A stretch of DNA of 64,000 nt from the NCBI RefSeq assembly GCF_000237925.1, contig NC_031495.1, positions 28,960,679 through 29,024,678 of the forward strand, given 5' to 3'. Shown here in pieces: positions 1-10,165 of the stretch. The stretch's first letter is position 1, and every line of letters begins with the position of its first letter. The notes beneath the pieces were generated by a model that searched no databases, was not told where the DNA came from, and was given only the letters and a program-made list of their open reading frames with translations. The DNA comes from Schistosoma mansoni. Lineage: Eukaryota > Platyhelminthes > Trematoda > Strigeidida > Schistosomatidae. The position numbers and the translations under genes were made by a program.

Positions 1-1461
1 TTTCTAGATAATGTGATAGTGATTAATGAAGACTAACTTAAAGCCGATGAACATTCATAAAGGTCATGTTTTAACAAACTCATACATATCTAACTCGTGT
101 CGAGGGTATCCGTGATATTAATGTTAATTATAATTTATTGTTTACCAATGTTATATCGTCGGAATTTAAAATACGAAACCATATTACGTCACATTTTTGA
201 ATAATTAACATAATCAAGCAAGAAAACGTGATTTAATTACAGTTGTAGCATAATTTCAAAATATCACTGGTTCCTTTGTTATCTATGAGATAGTTAATAC
301 GATGCAAGATTGTTTAATTCATCTACTGAAATTCCAACATCAGGTGGCTCTAAAGACACAATTGTAGAGTCAAAACTATAGCAGTTTGGATTCTGTGTGG
401 CTTCCGCTGTCACTGTAGATACTTATCCTTTATCTGAGGTAAGTTCAAAGAGCCGATATAGGTTAGGATTCCGTTCTAATCGTGAAGATTACAAATAATG
501 AATTATACAAAAATAACTAAATAAATAGCGCCATTGTGGTTGCCTAAAAGCTCACAGAGTTGTTCAACAAAATTTGAACAATCATATTTAAAATACACTA
601 AGTAGATTGATTACTGAGAATACAAAACTCGTCACTTATCGAATGAGATAGATTCAGTACTAGGCAACTAATGTAATTCTATCAGCTAGTGATTTAATAA
701 TTCAATTTTTCAAGCATAGACAATCAACTATTAGCAAAAACCTCGTGCAATCAAGCTATTTAGCCATAAGTAGTTGAATCCGTAGAAAATACGAAACAGT
801 TGTTTGTCATGATAAAAAGAGTTATTTCTACCTCAAATGGGAAAAGATAAACGAAATGCGAAGTTGTGACCTATCAATTAAAAGTCGGGTTCTATAATTA
901 CCACCAAGACACATATTCATCAAAATGTGCAGATTGAGTAAATTAAATGTACATCACCTTCATATTCGTTATGAAATCGTTCTTTAGATATCAGCTGAAA
1001 TTTAACCAATGCAATGTCGTATCACCTAAAGATTTAAGAATAATTCTGGCACCAGGTATCATTACGAGTGAACCCTGATAGTTTGATCTTTATGGTTAGC
1101 CTTAGAAGTGAATATCTAAACAAAACACTTAAACTTGTATACAAATGCAGTTCCGCTAAAATATTAAAATTATGTTATTACCAACTAAAATAACATTCAT
1201 TATGATTTTCACATTTATCTGGATACCGTAAACTGTTTATATTATAACAAATTAACTAATATTTAATCAAGAAGAAATATTCGGGATTACATTTTAATGA
1301 ATATAATAAGAACTCATTGTGCTATAGACATATATATAAATATAATGTTAGTCAGTCATAATCTATGTGATGCAAATATGCATCAGCTCAAGTTTCTACA
1401 TAATGGCTCAGTGAAATCAAACTGAAAAAAATAATACTAAAGGAGCGTAAATGAGAACACA
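1..1461. other. Unannotated AT-rich non-coding stretch
   Basis: No long open frame, RNA gene or recognisable mobile element was found on either strand. The sequence is AT-rich and of ordinary complexity. Confidence 0.5.
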
Positions 1462-1610
1462 TTGCTAGCCACTATCCATATTTGCTTCTAAAGCTTGTGA
1501 CTTCAGGCAATATCGAGGCAGTCCGCATAGGATGCACATATGCCAACAAGAGACTGATCAATTACAGTCCTAAATAACAATGGGAAGATACAAGTAAACA
1601 ACACTAACTA
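1462..1610 (+). mobile_element. Sm-alpha-like SINE, 3' fragment
   Basis: This stretch matches the 3' half of the fuller Sm-alpha copy at 58990-59143. It has the GCTAGCCACTATCCAT segment, a TATCGAGGCA segment and the terminal block with TACAGTCCTAAATAACAATG. The tRNA-like head and the hammerhead core are missing, so it is a truncated, inactive copy. Confidence 0.7.
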
Positions 1611-2169
1611 AACATAGAGAATATAGTTTGTAAAAAAGGACGAATTCACGGAATAAGATGTTTAGGATACTACCGAAAGTTAAGATATGGTGGGCGATAA
1701 AAAACAAATGCATCTGAGCCACTATGACCGGTTTTGACTCACTTCACCTAGCTCCGTAACTATGGGTCATCATTATCGAATAGATCCTAACCAGGTTGTT
1801 TGGACATATCGACACGGTTGGTAGAATCCAGGAGTGATATTGTTGTAATTTGCTTCTACTTTCTTCATACAAGAAGGACTTCCATATCTGAAAAAAATTA
1901 ACTCTAGCTGACCATTCATTAAGTGAACTACTTCTTCTATGATTTACTACTTTTATTCATTTTTTGATTTCGCTTTCACTATCTCTTTGAAATTTCGACT
2001 TATTATTGTGTGGTGCATATATACTTTGGTACCAAATTTTTATCATTATCTACGTGCACAAATAAATAAATAAAATGGAACTCCGTAACTGGGGTGAAAT
2101 AATTTGTTCAATTCTTCAACTGACATCAGATCATGATGAAAAACAATATATATAAATAGATTTTACCCA
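1611..2169. other. Unannotated AT-rich non-coding stretch
   Basis: No gene or repeat was recognised here. Confidence 0.45.
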
Positions 2170-2300
2170 ACTTTTATCAATGTTGTAATAACACGGAAAA
2201 TTTAGGCATTCACTTGCGTGACCAGTAAGGCAGAAGAACATTGATTAAATACAGATTTGAATATCAATAATAGAAATCTACTAACCCTTATCAATAATAA
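2170..2300 (-). repeat. Dispersed repeat fragment, upstream part of a family-B-containing element
   Basis: The reverse complement resembles the plus-strand DNA at about 6250-6350, just upstream of a family-B copy. Both share a run of 'ttctatt..tgatattcaaat.tgtatt' followed by a block reading 'gaatgcctaaattttccgt'. This suggests that some family-B copies sit at the 3' side of a longer dispersed repeat. It has no coding capacity of its own. Confidence 0.45.
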
Positions 2301-2674
2301 CAGGGTTATTAAAATGAAAGCATCATCATGAGGAATCAAGAGGATTAAAAGTTCAAGGACATCTATTATTAGCATATAAGTAAAACAAAACAAAATAAGG
2401 TAATTGTTTATGGTAGGAAGTATTTGACAATAGGGATAATAATTATTAGCATTTAATGAGATTAAACAATATTTAACTTGCATGCACTTAAATAAAAACA
2501 TTGGGAACTTTGAGATTCTTTATAAGTTACAATACATAAAACATACACTTCCTCTCTCATAGACCTATTTGATTTTCCCGTTGTTGATGTTGAGATCTCT
2601 ATTAAAATATGTGCATCCTAAGTGGATACCTTCAATACTGTCATAGAATTCATACCCGTTTTACAAGCTTATGG
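2301..2674. other. Unannotated non-coding stretch
   Basis: AT-rich, with no recognisable feature. Confidence 0.4.
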
Positions 2675-2835
2675 TTACCTGAACTCAGTGGCCAATGCAT
2701 TGGTGTTTGAAGTGAAATGTATAAAGTGAGAGCCACAGTGTGATAGTCAACATTGGAATGTAAGTATATCCAATCGACGAGTTCAAAACACATCCACTTT
2801 CCAGAATACAACTGCATCAAAGTTTGATAGTTTCC
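2675..2835 (+). mobile_element. Degenerate Sm-alpha-like SINE with tRNA-like head
   Basis: An ACTCAGTGGCCAATGC block near 2682 corresponds to the box A region of the copy at 58853, and is followed by a GTTTGAAGTGAAA block. A TCGACGAGTTC block near 2777 corresponds to the start of the hammerhead core, but stem II and the GAAAC segment are eroded. It is non-functional and recognisable only by alignment to the intact copy. Confidence 0.5.
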
Positions 2836-3021
2836 ATCAATGTACATTTGGATTATAATGTTAATTTGTAACTTGTGTGTGTCCGTTATTTTCATATCAA
2901 TTTGCATCAATCTTTTAGGAATCCATTTCCTGGGAAACTTTTTAATGATTATAACCATAAAGATTGGTATAAAGGAGTGGTGATAGATTATCGCGGTAAA
3001 GTAAGTAATTATAATACAGAT

Positions 3022-3055
3022 CAAAAGGGGTTTTGTGGAGATTTCATTATTGAAT
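3022..3055 (-). mobile_element. Family-B repeat tail cut by assembly gap
   Basis: On the minus strand this reads as the GAAATCTCCACAAAA tail found after the family-B copy at 6345-6580. The rest of the copy would lie inside the N run that starts at 3056. Confidence 0.5.
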
Positions 3056-3389
3056 NNNNNNNNNNNNNNNNNNNNNNNNNNNNNNNNNNNNNNNNNNNNN
3101 NNNNNNNNNNNNNNNNNNNNNNNNNNNNNNNNNNNNNNNNNNNNNNNNNNNNNNNNNNNNNNNNNNNNNNNNNNNNNNNNNNNNNNNNNNNNNNNNNNNN
3201 NNNNNNNNNNNNNNNNNNNNNNNNNNNNNNNNNNNNNNNNNNNNNNNNNNNNNNNNNNNNNNNNNNNNNNNNNNNNNNNNNNNNNNNNNNNNNNNNNNNN
3301 NNNNNNNNNNNNNNNNNNNNNNNNNNNNNNNNNNNNNNNNNNNNNNNNNNNNNNNNNNNNNNNNNNNNNNNNNNNNNNNNNNNNNNNNN
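3056..3389. other. Assembly gap (334 N)
   Basis: This is a run of N bordered on the right by the middle of a 1.5 kb tRNA-Leu repeat unit. An unresolved tandem repeat probably caused the gap. Reading frames drawn through it have no meaning. Confidence 0.95.
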
Positions 3390-3413
3390 GCGAGTCGGTG
3401 TATGCGCAATCCA

Positions 3414-3497
3414 GCTGGGATGGCCGAGTGGTTAAGGCGGTGGACTTAAGATCCCCTGGGGTGTATCCCCGCGTGGGTTCGAACCCCACTCCCAGCA
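3414..3497 (+). tRNA. tRNA-Leu (UAA), array copy 1
   Basis: This 84-nt cloverleaf has a seven-pair acceptor stem (GCTGGGA with TCCCAGC), discriminator A, and box A (TGGCCGAGTGG). The anticodon loop is CTTAAGA, giving anticodon TAA. A class II variable arm (GGGG..CCCC) and box B (GGTTCGAACCC) follow. An ATTTTG run six bases downstream can serve as a pol III terminator. The anticodon stem has a U28:C42 mismatch where functional eukaryotic tRNA-Leu(UAA) normally has a pair. The mismatch is present in every copy in this window. The gene should read UUA, and UUG by wobble. Whether it is charged cannot be decided from sequence. Confidence 0.9.
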
Positions 3498-4917
3498 GGC
3501 GGATTTTGTAGCCACACCACTACTCTGCCATCATCACCCAGCATCCCTCACTGTGACAACACCGTACACACTGTAAAACACTCACATTCCCACACCACCT
3601 CTGTCCACACATGTCCACTGTGTCGGTGTACAATTGGCGCGTGTGTGGTGCATAACGCCTGTCGTCTGACTGTCCCCAACAATCTAGTGGTTTGTGACTT
3701 CTGGAGTCGGTGCTCTGTTAGCAGTCTCTCAGGGTGACCAGTGGACTGCTCGTTGTGCACTCACACCTCCAGTCTTGGTGGAGATGAGTCTACTGAGTCG
3801 GTCACCTTGTCAGTCACTTGTGTTGCAAGTGTCCCGTGTGTGCATATCACACAAGTGACTCGATTCTCCGATTTACCGGCACTCAACATTACACTCACAT
3901 CACTCACTGTCCAGTCGATTGAAAATCGACACTTCCAATAGACACACTTAAGTAACATCAGTCTCGCATTCAATCACTCACTCACTCACTCACTCTCGCT
4001 CTTTTTCATTCACCAATTCTACACAGTCACACTGAAACACAAACATAGTCGAACGTAAACTCATGGATTTATTCACTCAATCAATCAGTCAATGCACCAC
4101 ACATTCATACAACACGCACAAATCTATATTCGCATACAAGTAATTGTGATGATATGAAGACGAGCACAAGTGTCATTTCACAGTCATTTGGATCGAACAG
4201 AATGACTGAAGTGTTTGAGATGGATTCTGTCATATATATTTGTCGTCTGAGACTGTGCAGGTTTGCGCATAGGTTTGTCCACATCAGTGGGATGTTCGAT
4301 TAGTTACTTATGTATGCCTCTCTATTCCACTGGATGTCGACTAATCGCGACGTTGAGAATAACGACGGAGGAGTCAAGCCGAAACACACTCCACCATCGG
4401 GATCACATCACGCTGAGAGGATATCGTTTCCTACAACAACACCGAGTCACAGGCAAGATTGAACGTGTCAGCCGCATACAAGACAACAGGATAATGGACA
4501 CTGGTTGAGTGAAAACAATGCCTATCATGGTTGCGACGGTTAGTGTGGCTGAGCGTATGCGAGTGAAATATTCGATGGTTGCATAATTGGTGTGGGAATG
4601 ACTTGACTATGTGTCAACACATTGAATATTCGTGAAGAGTGACTGGTTGATGAGCGATGTTTGTTGACGAATTGATCAGTCGGTGTGTTGTTGATGAATA
4701 TATGTGCATGCGTATGTATGTGGATCGGAGTGAGCGATCATGTGTGGGTGGTAGGTGAGTAGTTCATGGTGTATTCAGTGGTGTCAGTATTGGTGTTGTG
4801 TTGATGTGGTTGTATTTTGGGTTGATGATCTTTGTGTGATTGCTCGTTGGCGTTAGTGTTTGTGCAAGCGACTGAGAGTGTAGTGTTGAGTGTGCGAGTC
4901 GGTGTACGCGCAATCCA

Positions 4918-5001
4918 GCTGGGATGGCCGAGTGGTTAAGGCGGTGGACTTAAGATCCCCTGGGGTGTATCCCCGCGTGGGTTCGAACCCCACTCCCAGC
5001 A
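4918..5001 (+). tRNA. tRNA-Leu (UAA), array copy 2
   Basis: Identical to copy 1 across the cloverleaf, including the U28:C42 mismatch and the downstream T4 terminator. The flank just upstream reads GTGTACGCG rather than GTGTATGCG. Confidence 0.9.
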
Positions 5002-5101
5002 GGCGGATTTTGTAGCCACACCACTACTCTGCCATCATCACCCAGCATCCCTCACTGTGACAACACCGTACACACTGTAAAACACTCACATTCCCACACC
5101 A

Positions 5102-5382
5102 TAGTATAGTTTATATATAACTTTCATGATTTTAAGGTTATCTTTAATTGACTGTTATAGAAACATTATTATCATAAAATTACATTTTTTTATTTTGTCA
5201 GTAACATATATTCAAATTAATATAGGTTACTTAATTAAATTTTCTGGATGTATTTATCTGTAGATCAACACAATACTAATCTCATTGATATTTAGATCTG
5301 TATCGATGAGAGTTAAAATTGTAGATATTACTGTTGAGATTTTCTTATTTAAAAGAACTCTGTTAAGGACACATAATATTAC
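5102..5382. other. AT-rich spacer
   Basis: No gene was seen. It lies between the abrupt end of the tRNA repeat and the inverted repeat that follows. Confidence 0.4.
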
Positions 5383-5849
5383 ACACTAATTAACTCGAAG
5401 TGAAAACTATTATTCATAGAACAACTCAGGTACTGAAGTATTCATCGTGACAAATCATAACTTGATAATATCAGTCTATCTATACACATAAATTCAAAAC
5501 ATTTTCTAGACTAAATATAATACATTTAGTTGCCTATAAAATAAACAATTTATTGAAACTATAATATATAAGATTTGTAAATTATCAATTTTGATGTATG
5601 AAAGTAGTCTAGTCTATTAAATATATATCACAATTAGAATTATTATACTGAATTGTATAATCAAACTGTTCATTATTCTGATGCTGGAGATGTTGGAGTC
5701 ATTCAGGTGAACAGTTTGGTTGTAAATCTTTCTGTGTTCTTCTAGACATTAACAGCACGCACTTAACAGCACGCACTTATACTTGATAATCTATACTTTT
5801 GAATGAAGAAAAGAAAGTATGCATACTACTATTTTTAAGTCGAATGTAT

Positions 5850-5904
<55 letters not shown>

Positions 5905-6039
5905 CATTTAGTCTAGAAAATGTTTTGAATTTATGTGTATAGATAGACTGATATTATCAAGTTATGATTTGTCACGATGAATACTTCAGTACCTGAGTTG
6001 TTCTATGAATAATAGTTTTCACTTCGAGTTAATTAGTGT
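5383..6039. repeat. 134-bp inverted repeat with 389-bp spacer
   Basis: The arms at 5383-5516 and 5906-6039 are reverse complements with no difference that I could see. The spacer holds an AT microsatellite next to the right arm, and no coding sequence. Arm identity implies a very recent origin, gene conversion, or an assembly or foldback artefact. A short block of the arm (CAAATCATAACTTGATAAT) also occurs near 44018. It could be a foldback or MITE-like element or the terminal repeats of a retroelement. No target duplication was identified. Confidence 0.85.
5863..5903. repeat. (AT)n microsatellite preceded by (TAAC)n
   Basis: A short run of TAAC units leads into about 20 AT dinucleotides, ending at the right arm of the inverted repeat. 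Confidence 0.9.
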
Positions 6040-6249
6040 TTAATATCTCATTGACATTTATATCAGTTCAATGTACTTTGGAATATCACTGTTTAAACGA
6101 TATTCTGATCAACTATGATAATTGAACAGTTTAAAATGAAATATTTGTTGACTTATTTTCAATAAATCCTTCTTTTGAAAGTATGAAAATTTAATTAATT
6201 GTAATTTTTTTGATAAATTATTTGAAAAAACAAGAGCAAATCAATCATT

Positions 6250-6344
6250 TAATTAATAGTTTTCTATTGCTGATATTCAAATTTGTATTTTATCAGGTTC
6301 TGTTGTTATATTGCTCACTCGAGTGTATGCCTAGATTTTCCGTT
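6250..6344 (+). repeat. Dispersed repeat upstream of a family-B copy
   Basis: Similar in reverse complement to 2170-2300. It runs directly into the family-B head, so it is probably part of the same insertion. Confidence 0.4.
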
Positions 6345-6580
6345 AACATTAACACCATTGGATGCCGGTTCAGGGGTCTAGAGGTTAACCGTTCGCGAGC
6401 GAGACCTGGGTTCGAATCTCACAAATCGGGATCGTGGATGCGCACTGCTGAGGAGTCCCACAATAGAACGAAACGGCCGTCCAGTGCCTCGAGGTTTTCT
6501 ATGGTGGTCTAGCTTCAATCGACTCATGAATTCAACTATGAAAGTACTAAAATCTCCACAAAAAACCCTCCTTCTGATAA
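6345..6580 (+). mobile_element. Family-B tRNA-headed hammerhead repeat, copy A
   Basis: The order is an ACATTAACACC-type leader, a tRNA-like head with box A-like GGTCTAGAGGTTAA and box B-like GGGTTCGAATCTC, a hammerhead fold (6435-6487), and a tail with GGTGGTCTAGCTTCAAT and AAATCTCCACAAA. This order recurs in copies at 7525, 11484, 45688, 56545, 57922 and 62235. The layout is that of a SINE or retrozyme-like element that relies on other enzymes to move. It encodes no protein. Confidence 0.75.
6435..6487 (+). ncRNA. Hammerhead ribozyme, family B copy A
   Basis: Stem I is GCACTG (6442-6447) with CAGTGC (6482-6487). The core is CTGAGGA, then stem II GTCC/GAAC with one C-A mismatch and loop CACAATA. 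GAAAC, a very short stem III (ACG..CGT) and cleavage site GTC follow. The outer stem I helix (TGGA at 6435) has lost its perfect partner. The catalytic core bases match the family consensus, so residual activity is possible. Confidence 0.65.
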
Positions 6581-7524
6581 ATATTTTTATTAAAATAAAA
6601 TACATGTGAATTTTTAACACTATGTTATCTGATTGTTAACTTTTATTGTATAGATCATGGTGACCTTGAGAGTTTATTATATTAATCAACATACTAGCTT
6701 TGGGGTGATCTTCTTCCAAATGAACTAAAACACTTTTACAGTTGTGATAATTAATAAATTAATTTGTGATTGAAAAAAATATTGAGGGTTTATCGATGAC
6801 GAATTATTAACTTCCACCATCAACAATTTTTGTTACGTTAATTAAGTTCAATGTTAAATTTTCATATTTCGATTAAATATGGTTATAAGTGGGCATGAGA
6901 TAAAACTAATTCACTGATTTTTATTGAATACACTATGTCCTAGTAATCATATTTCATATCCGAAAATATAACCTAGAAACATGTTTAAAAGATCATGTTC
7001 CAAATTGAACATTACTGTATCCTGATTGATTCTTGGTTGGTAACCACTGATTGAATTCTATCAATCAATTTAAAATGTTTTTACTAGTATAAATGATTAG
7101 ATATAATATGGACACTATCAAACAATAAGCATGTTTGTCCTATCCTGACCATTGGTTAAGCATCAAGTGATTACGAAATCTTGAGTTTTAGAAACTCATC
7201 CTGCCTTCATGAATGAGGGTATAAATATGTTCCATTGAACAGCCCATAAAGGATTAAGAAAATCATTCCGGTCATTTCAGTTTATGAACAGTTTTCTTCC
7301 AAAGTATTTCAGGTTTTATAAACGAAATTAAGTTTCTAATAAATCAGTTTGAATCAAGAGAATTATCTGAACCATATTACTAACTCTCATTTTAATGTAT
7401 AATTACCATAGGTGTAGAGGTTGAAAAGCCAGAAATACACATTAACAATAAATCGATTCAATTCTAACCATTAAGAATAAAATGAAATCTAAAGCTTTAC
7501 AATAAATGTTATTTTGTATTGGTT
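6581..7524. other. Unannotated AT-rich non-coding stretch
   Basis: No gene or recognised repeat. Confidence 0.4.
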
Positions 7525-7745
7525 GAAGTTAGACATTAACACCGTTGGATACCAGCTCAGTCGTTTATCGGTTAAGTCCTCTGGCGCGAGACTGGTAGGT
7601 CCAGGGTTTGAATCTCGCGAGGTGGGATGTGGATGCGCACTGCTGAGGAGTTCCACAATAGGACGAAACGGCCGTCCGGTACTTCCAGGTTTTCGATGGC
7701 GATCTAGCTTGAATTGATTCATGACCTCAACTATATAAAATTACT
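7525..7745 (+). mobile_element. Family-B tRNA-headed hammerhead repeat, copy B
   Basis: It has the same organisation as copy A: leader ACATTAACACCGTTGGATAC, a decayed box A, box B-like GGGTTTGAATCTCGCG, the hammerhead, and a tail with GATCTAGCTTGAATTGATTC. The tRNA-like head is more diverged than in copy C. Confidence 0.75.
7630..7687 (+). ncRNA. Hammerhead ribozyme, family B copy B (core intact)
   Basis: The outer helix is TGGA (7630-7633) with TCCA (7684-7687), separated by an internal loop from inner stem I GCACTG/CGGTAC, which has one mismatch and one G-U pair. Core CTGAGGA, stem II GTTC/GGAC with a G-U wobble, GAAAC, short stem III and the GTC cleavage triplet are all present. The internal loop in stem I and the seven-base loop II are where natural hammerheads make the tertiary contact that gives high activity. 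It is the best-preserved family-B core in the window. Confidence 0.7.
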
Positions 7746-8044
7746 TTGTATTTGTTTAACACCTCTAAAAAGTTTATATTATTTTTTATTGAAATATAAC
7801 TTTGATTAATGATTGACCAAAATGAAAAAAATTGAATAAAATCAAAGTCAACCTTGACAATTATAAAATCTTAGGTTTAGATTCCTCAAGTGATACAGTA
7901 TTAAAGCTCAAGAAATTGAGATCCAGCAAAAAGCATATTGGCCTTAAGTTATTAGTTGACAACTGAATGCTTCACATTCGGAACCTCATTAAAATTAAAA
8001 TTAACCTCATTTAATATCATCTTTAAATTTTAGTGTTTTTAGAA
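7746..8044. other. Unannotated non-coding stretch
   Basis: AT-rich, with no recognised feature. Confidence 0.4.
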
Positions 8045-8610
8045 AAAACAAACTTTCGATAATATAATAAGAAGATGAAGATCACCAGAACTATGTAATA
8101 TATTAGCGCAATACATTTCGAACAATCTGATCACACATATACTTGTTAAGAACGCTTATATATAAAAATAAAAGGTGAACTAGACCGGAAATGGGGGGTA
8201 AAAATAGACAAGGTTAATAATAATAAAAAGAATGTGAAAACAGTTTGAAACCTAATCACTCTGGATAATAAACTAATATTACCAGGGTAGGTTTAAGGAG
8301 AGAACAAACTGTTTTTGAATACACAAAGGGAGTTTGAATTTTCGTATGGCTAAGTCTTCAATAAACCGCCCTTTTACACTTTTATACAACACCACAAAAG
8401 CCGAGTTAAGATCAATCTTATGACCTGTTTCGATTATATGTTTGGCGATAGAGGATGTTGGATGTTTATCCTCTCCTCTTATTGAGTCATTTGATTCTAT
8501 TTGTTTCTGCAACCATTTTGGTACATAGTTCTAATAATCTTCGTTTTCTTATTACATTATCTAAATTTATCAAAGGGACTAATTGCTTTAAATAACTCTT
8601 CATTTCGTTT
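8045..8610 (-). mobile_element. Penelope-like retroelement remnant with inverted terminal segments
   Basis: The minus-strand reading frame at 8279-8530 is the end of a Penelope-like polyprotein. On its 3' side (about 8045-8115) and its 5' side (about 8522-8610) lie similar blocks in opposite orientation, centred on 'catagttct..t.atcttc.tcttcttatta'. Penelope-like elements characteristically carry terminal repeats that may be inverted. The reverse transcriptase domain is absent, so the copy is dead. Confidence 0.65.
8279..8530 (-). pseudogene. Penelope-like element C-terminus, GIY-YIG endonuclease end
   Basis: The frame runs VPKWLQKQIES, then HPTSSIAKHIIETGHKIDL, then FIEDLAIRKFKLPLCIQKQ, ending LNLPW-stop. 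The S(S/V)IAKH..ETGH block, the (E)xLAIRKF block and the LNLPW end are typical of the GIY-YIG endonuclease tail of Penelope-like retroelements. It is only the last 80 or so codons, with no start codon of its own and no upstream reverse transcriptase. It was previously part of a protein that nicks DNA to prime reverse transcription. Confidence 0.7.
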
Positions 8611-9804
8611 TAAAAATTACCTTCAAAATATACAGAAAAATCTTTACGACACCACCCAACTTGTTAGGATACATTCAATAGAATTCTTACAAGTTAATAG
8701 GAAGAGATAGATGAACATTTATGTGAATCAATAAACTTTTTTTACTTTATAGTTGCTAAATAATGTTTCTCTATCCACTTTTCCCTTTTTCCCCCTCTTT
8801 TTTTCTTTATGATCATTCTAGTAGTAATACTTATATATTATATCCCTTTTTGAATGTTACACATTCTATTATAGTCATTGATTTATTATCCAACAATTGA
8901 TCGATATACTAGAAAGTGAGGTGATGGAATGAATGAAGTAGAAAGAGAGAGAGAGAGAAAGTGAAGTGTATGTGTATAAAGTAGTAAGAAAGGCAATGTA
9001 GCTAGGCAAGAATCAGACATAATCACAACATGAACGTAGTATGACTAATTGAACTACATGTAAATGAAATAGGGTGTGTCTTTACTTACTTATATTACAT
9101 ATGATAGTAAAGTGAACATATTAGTTTAATGTTTGTTTTTTCTTTCAGAATATCAACAAGCAGATTGATTTTAACTTTAACTATTGTATATAAACACTGT
9201 TTAAATTTGATAAATGAGACGGTTTTTGAGGGTTCGCATTTGTGGTTGAATCCATATTGATTATGATTGATCAATTCTTTGTATAACTCAATAAAGTTTT
9301 TGAGAGAAAAATTGATCATAGTGAACATATATTCGGTTTGTATTTTTGTTTCCATTTATTCTATAACTGTTTAACTGATATTATTCCACATCTCTTCATT
9401 TGGTTATTTTTATATCCTATTTGTACTGTTAGGACATATAAACTTGTGAAGTACAGTTCTACCTTGTTTTGTTGGTTTCTCTGGCTGTCAACTGAATGGG
9501 TATATTTATCAGATAACTTTATGAAAAGGTAACTAAACTTAGTCTTATTATATGGTAATAAATTTGAAATGTGGTTCCGTAAATATTGGCTAGTTTAGTT
9601 TAGGTTATTTGAATTTACAAGTGGTCTAACTGCTTGATAGAATTAAAAGAAGTTTAAATAAAACATTAGTCTCAGAAAACTACAATGATATAAACAGTAA
9701 TTCGATGGAGTTTAGATTATTAGGATAGCGACTCAAGAAACCTACATAGTAGTAGGGTTGGGATTAGTAACCTACGGGCTAACCAATTATAGACTGGACT
9801 TTAA
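8611..9804. other. Unannotated AT-rich non-coding stretch
   Basis: Contains a short GA-rich microsatellite near 8945-8962. The weak open frames at 9095-9355 and 9338-9532 show no recognisable domain and are probably chance. Confidence 0.4.
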
Positions 9805-10165
9805 TTTAATTGGACTAAGTGACTATTTGATCAGCAACAACCTACTGTAGCAGGGAAATAATAAGTCTCCAGTTGGAGAGGATATTAGGATAAGACGCTG
9901 GAGGATAATAGGACATACACTTCGGAAATCACCAAACCACATCACGAGGCAAGCCGTAGCTTGGGGGTCCTGATGGCAATTAGAAGAAAAGTAAACTAAA
10001 GAGCACATTACTCTGGTAATTGAGGCAGACATGAAAAGAATGAATAACATTTGGGAACAATTCGAAAGGAGAGCTCAGGACAAAGTTAGTTGGAGAAACT
10101 TGGTCGGGGGCCTATTCTTCATGAAGGGTTACAGGAGTAAGTAACCAAGTAATTATTAAAGTAAG
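9805..10165 (+). mobile_element. RTE/SR2-like non-LTR retrotransposon, 3' end fragment
   Basis: Broken frames give the conserved RTE tail: an isoleucine- and arginine-rich 'RRW..IGHTLRK' block (about 9890-9930), a 'TRQA.AWGS' block, and an 'ERRAQDKVSWRNLVGG' block near 10070-10110. It ends in GTAAGTAA-type repeats, the usual RTE 3' terminus. Frameshifts and stops show it is dead and 5'-truncated. Confidence 0.75.

Larger units (their letters stand above)
3390..5101 (+). repeat. Isolated block of the 1.5 kb tRNA-Leu tandem repeat (one full period plus a partial unit)
   Basis: The block holds two tRNA-Leu genes 1504 bp apart. It matches the main array at 27549-43356 almost base for base, with scattered differences such as GCTCTTTTTC where the main array has GCTCTCTCTC. 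It begins at the gap edge and stops abruptly at 5101, in the C/A-rich part of the unit, against unrelated AT-rich DNA. It could be a genuine second island 22 kb from the main array, or a misplaced fragment of that array. Confidence 0.9.

Noticed and set aside
2650-3511. Open frames running through the first N gap
   Set aside because: Their length is an artefact of the N bases being read as unknown residues. The real sequence on each side is repeat or tRNA DNA.
6210-6512. A 100-codon open frame across a family-B copy, and similar frames at 7489-7722 and 11484-11876
   Set aside because: The frames are translations of the tRNA-like head and ribozyme, conserved as RNA and not as protein, with different frames and both strands open.
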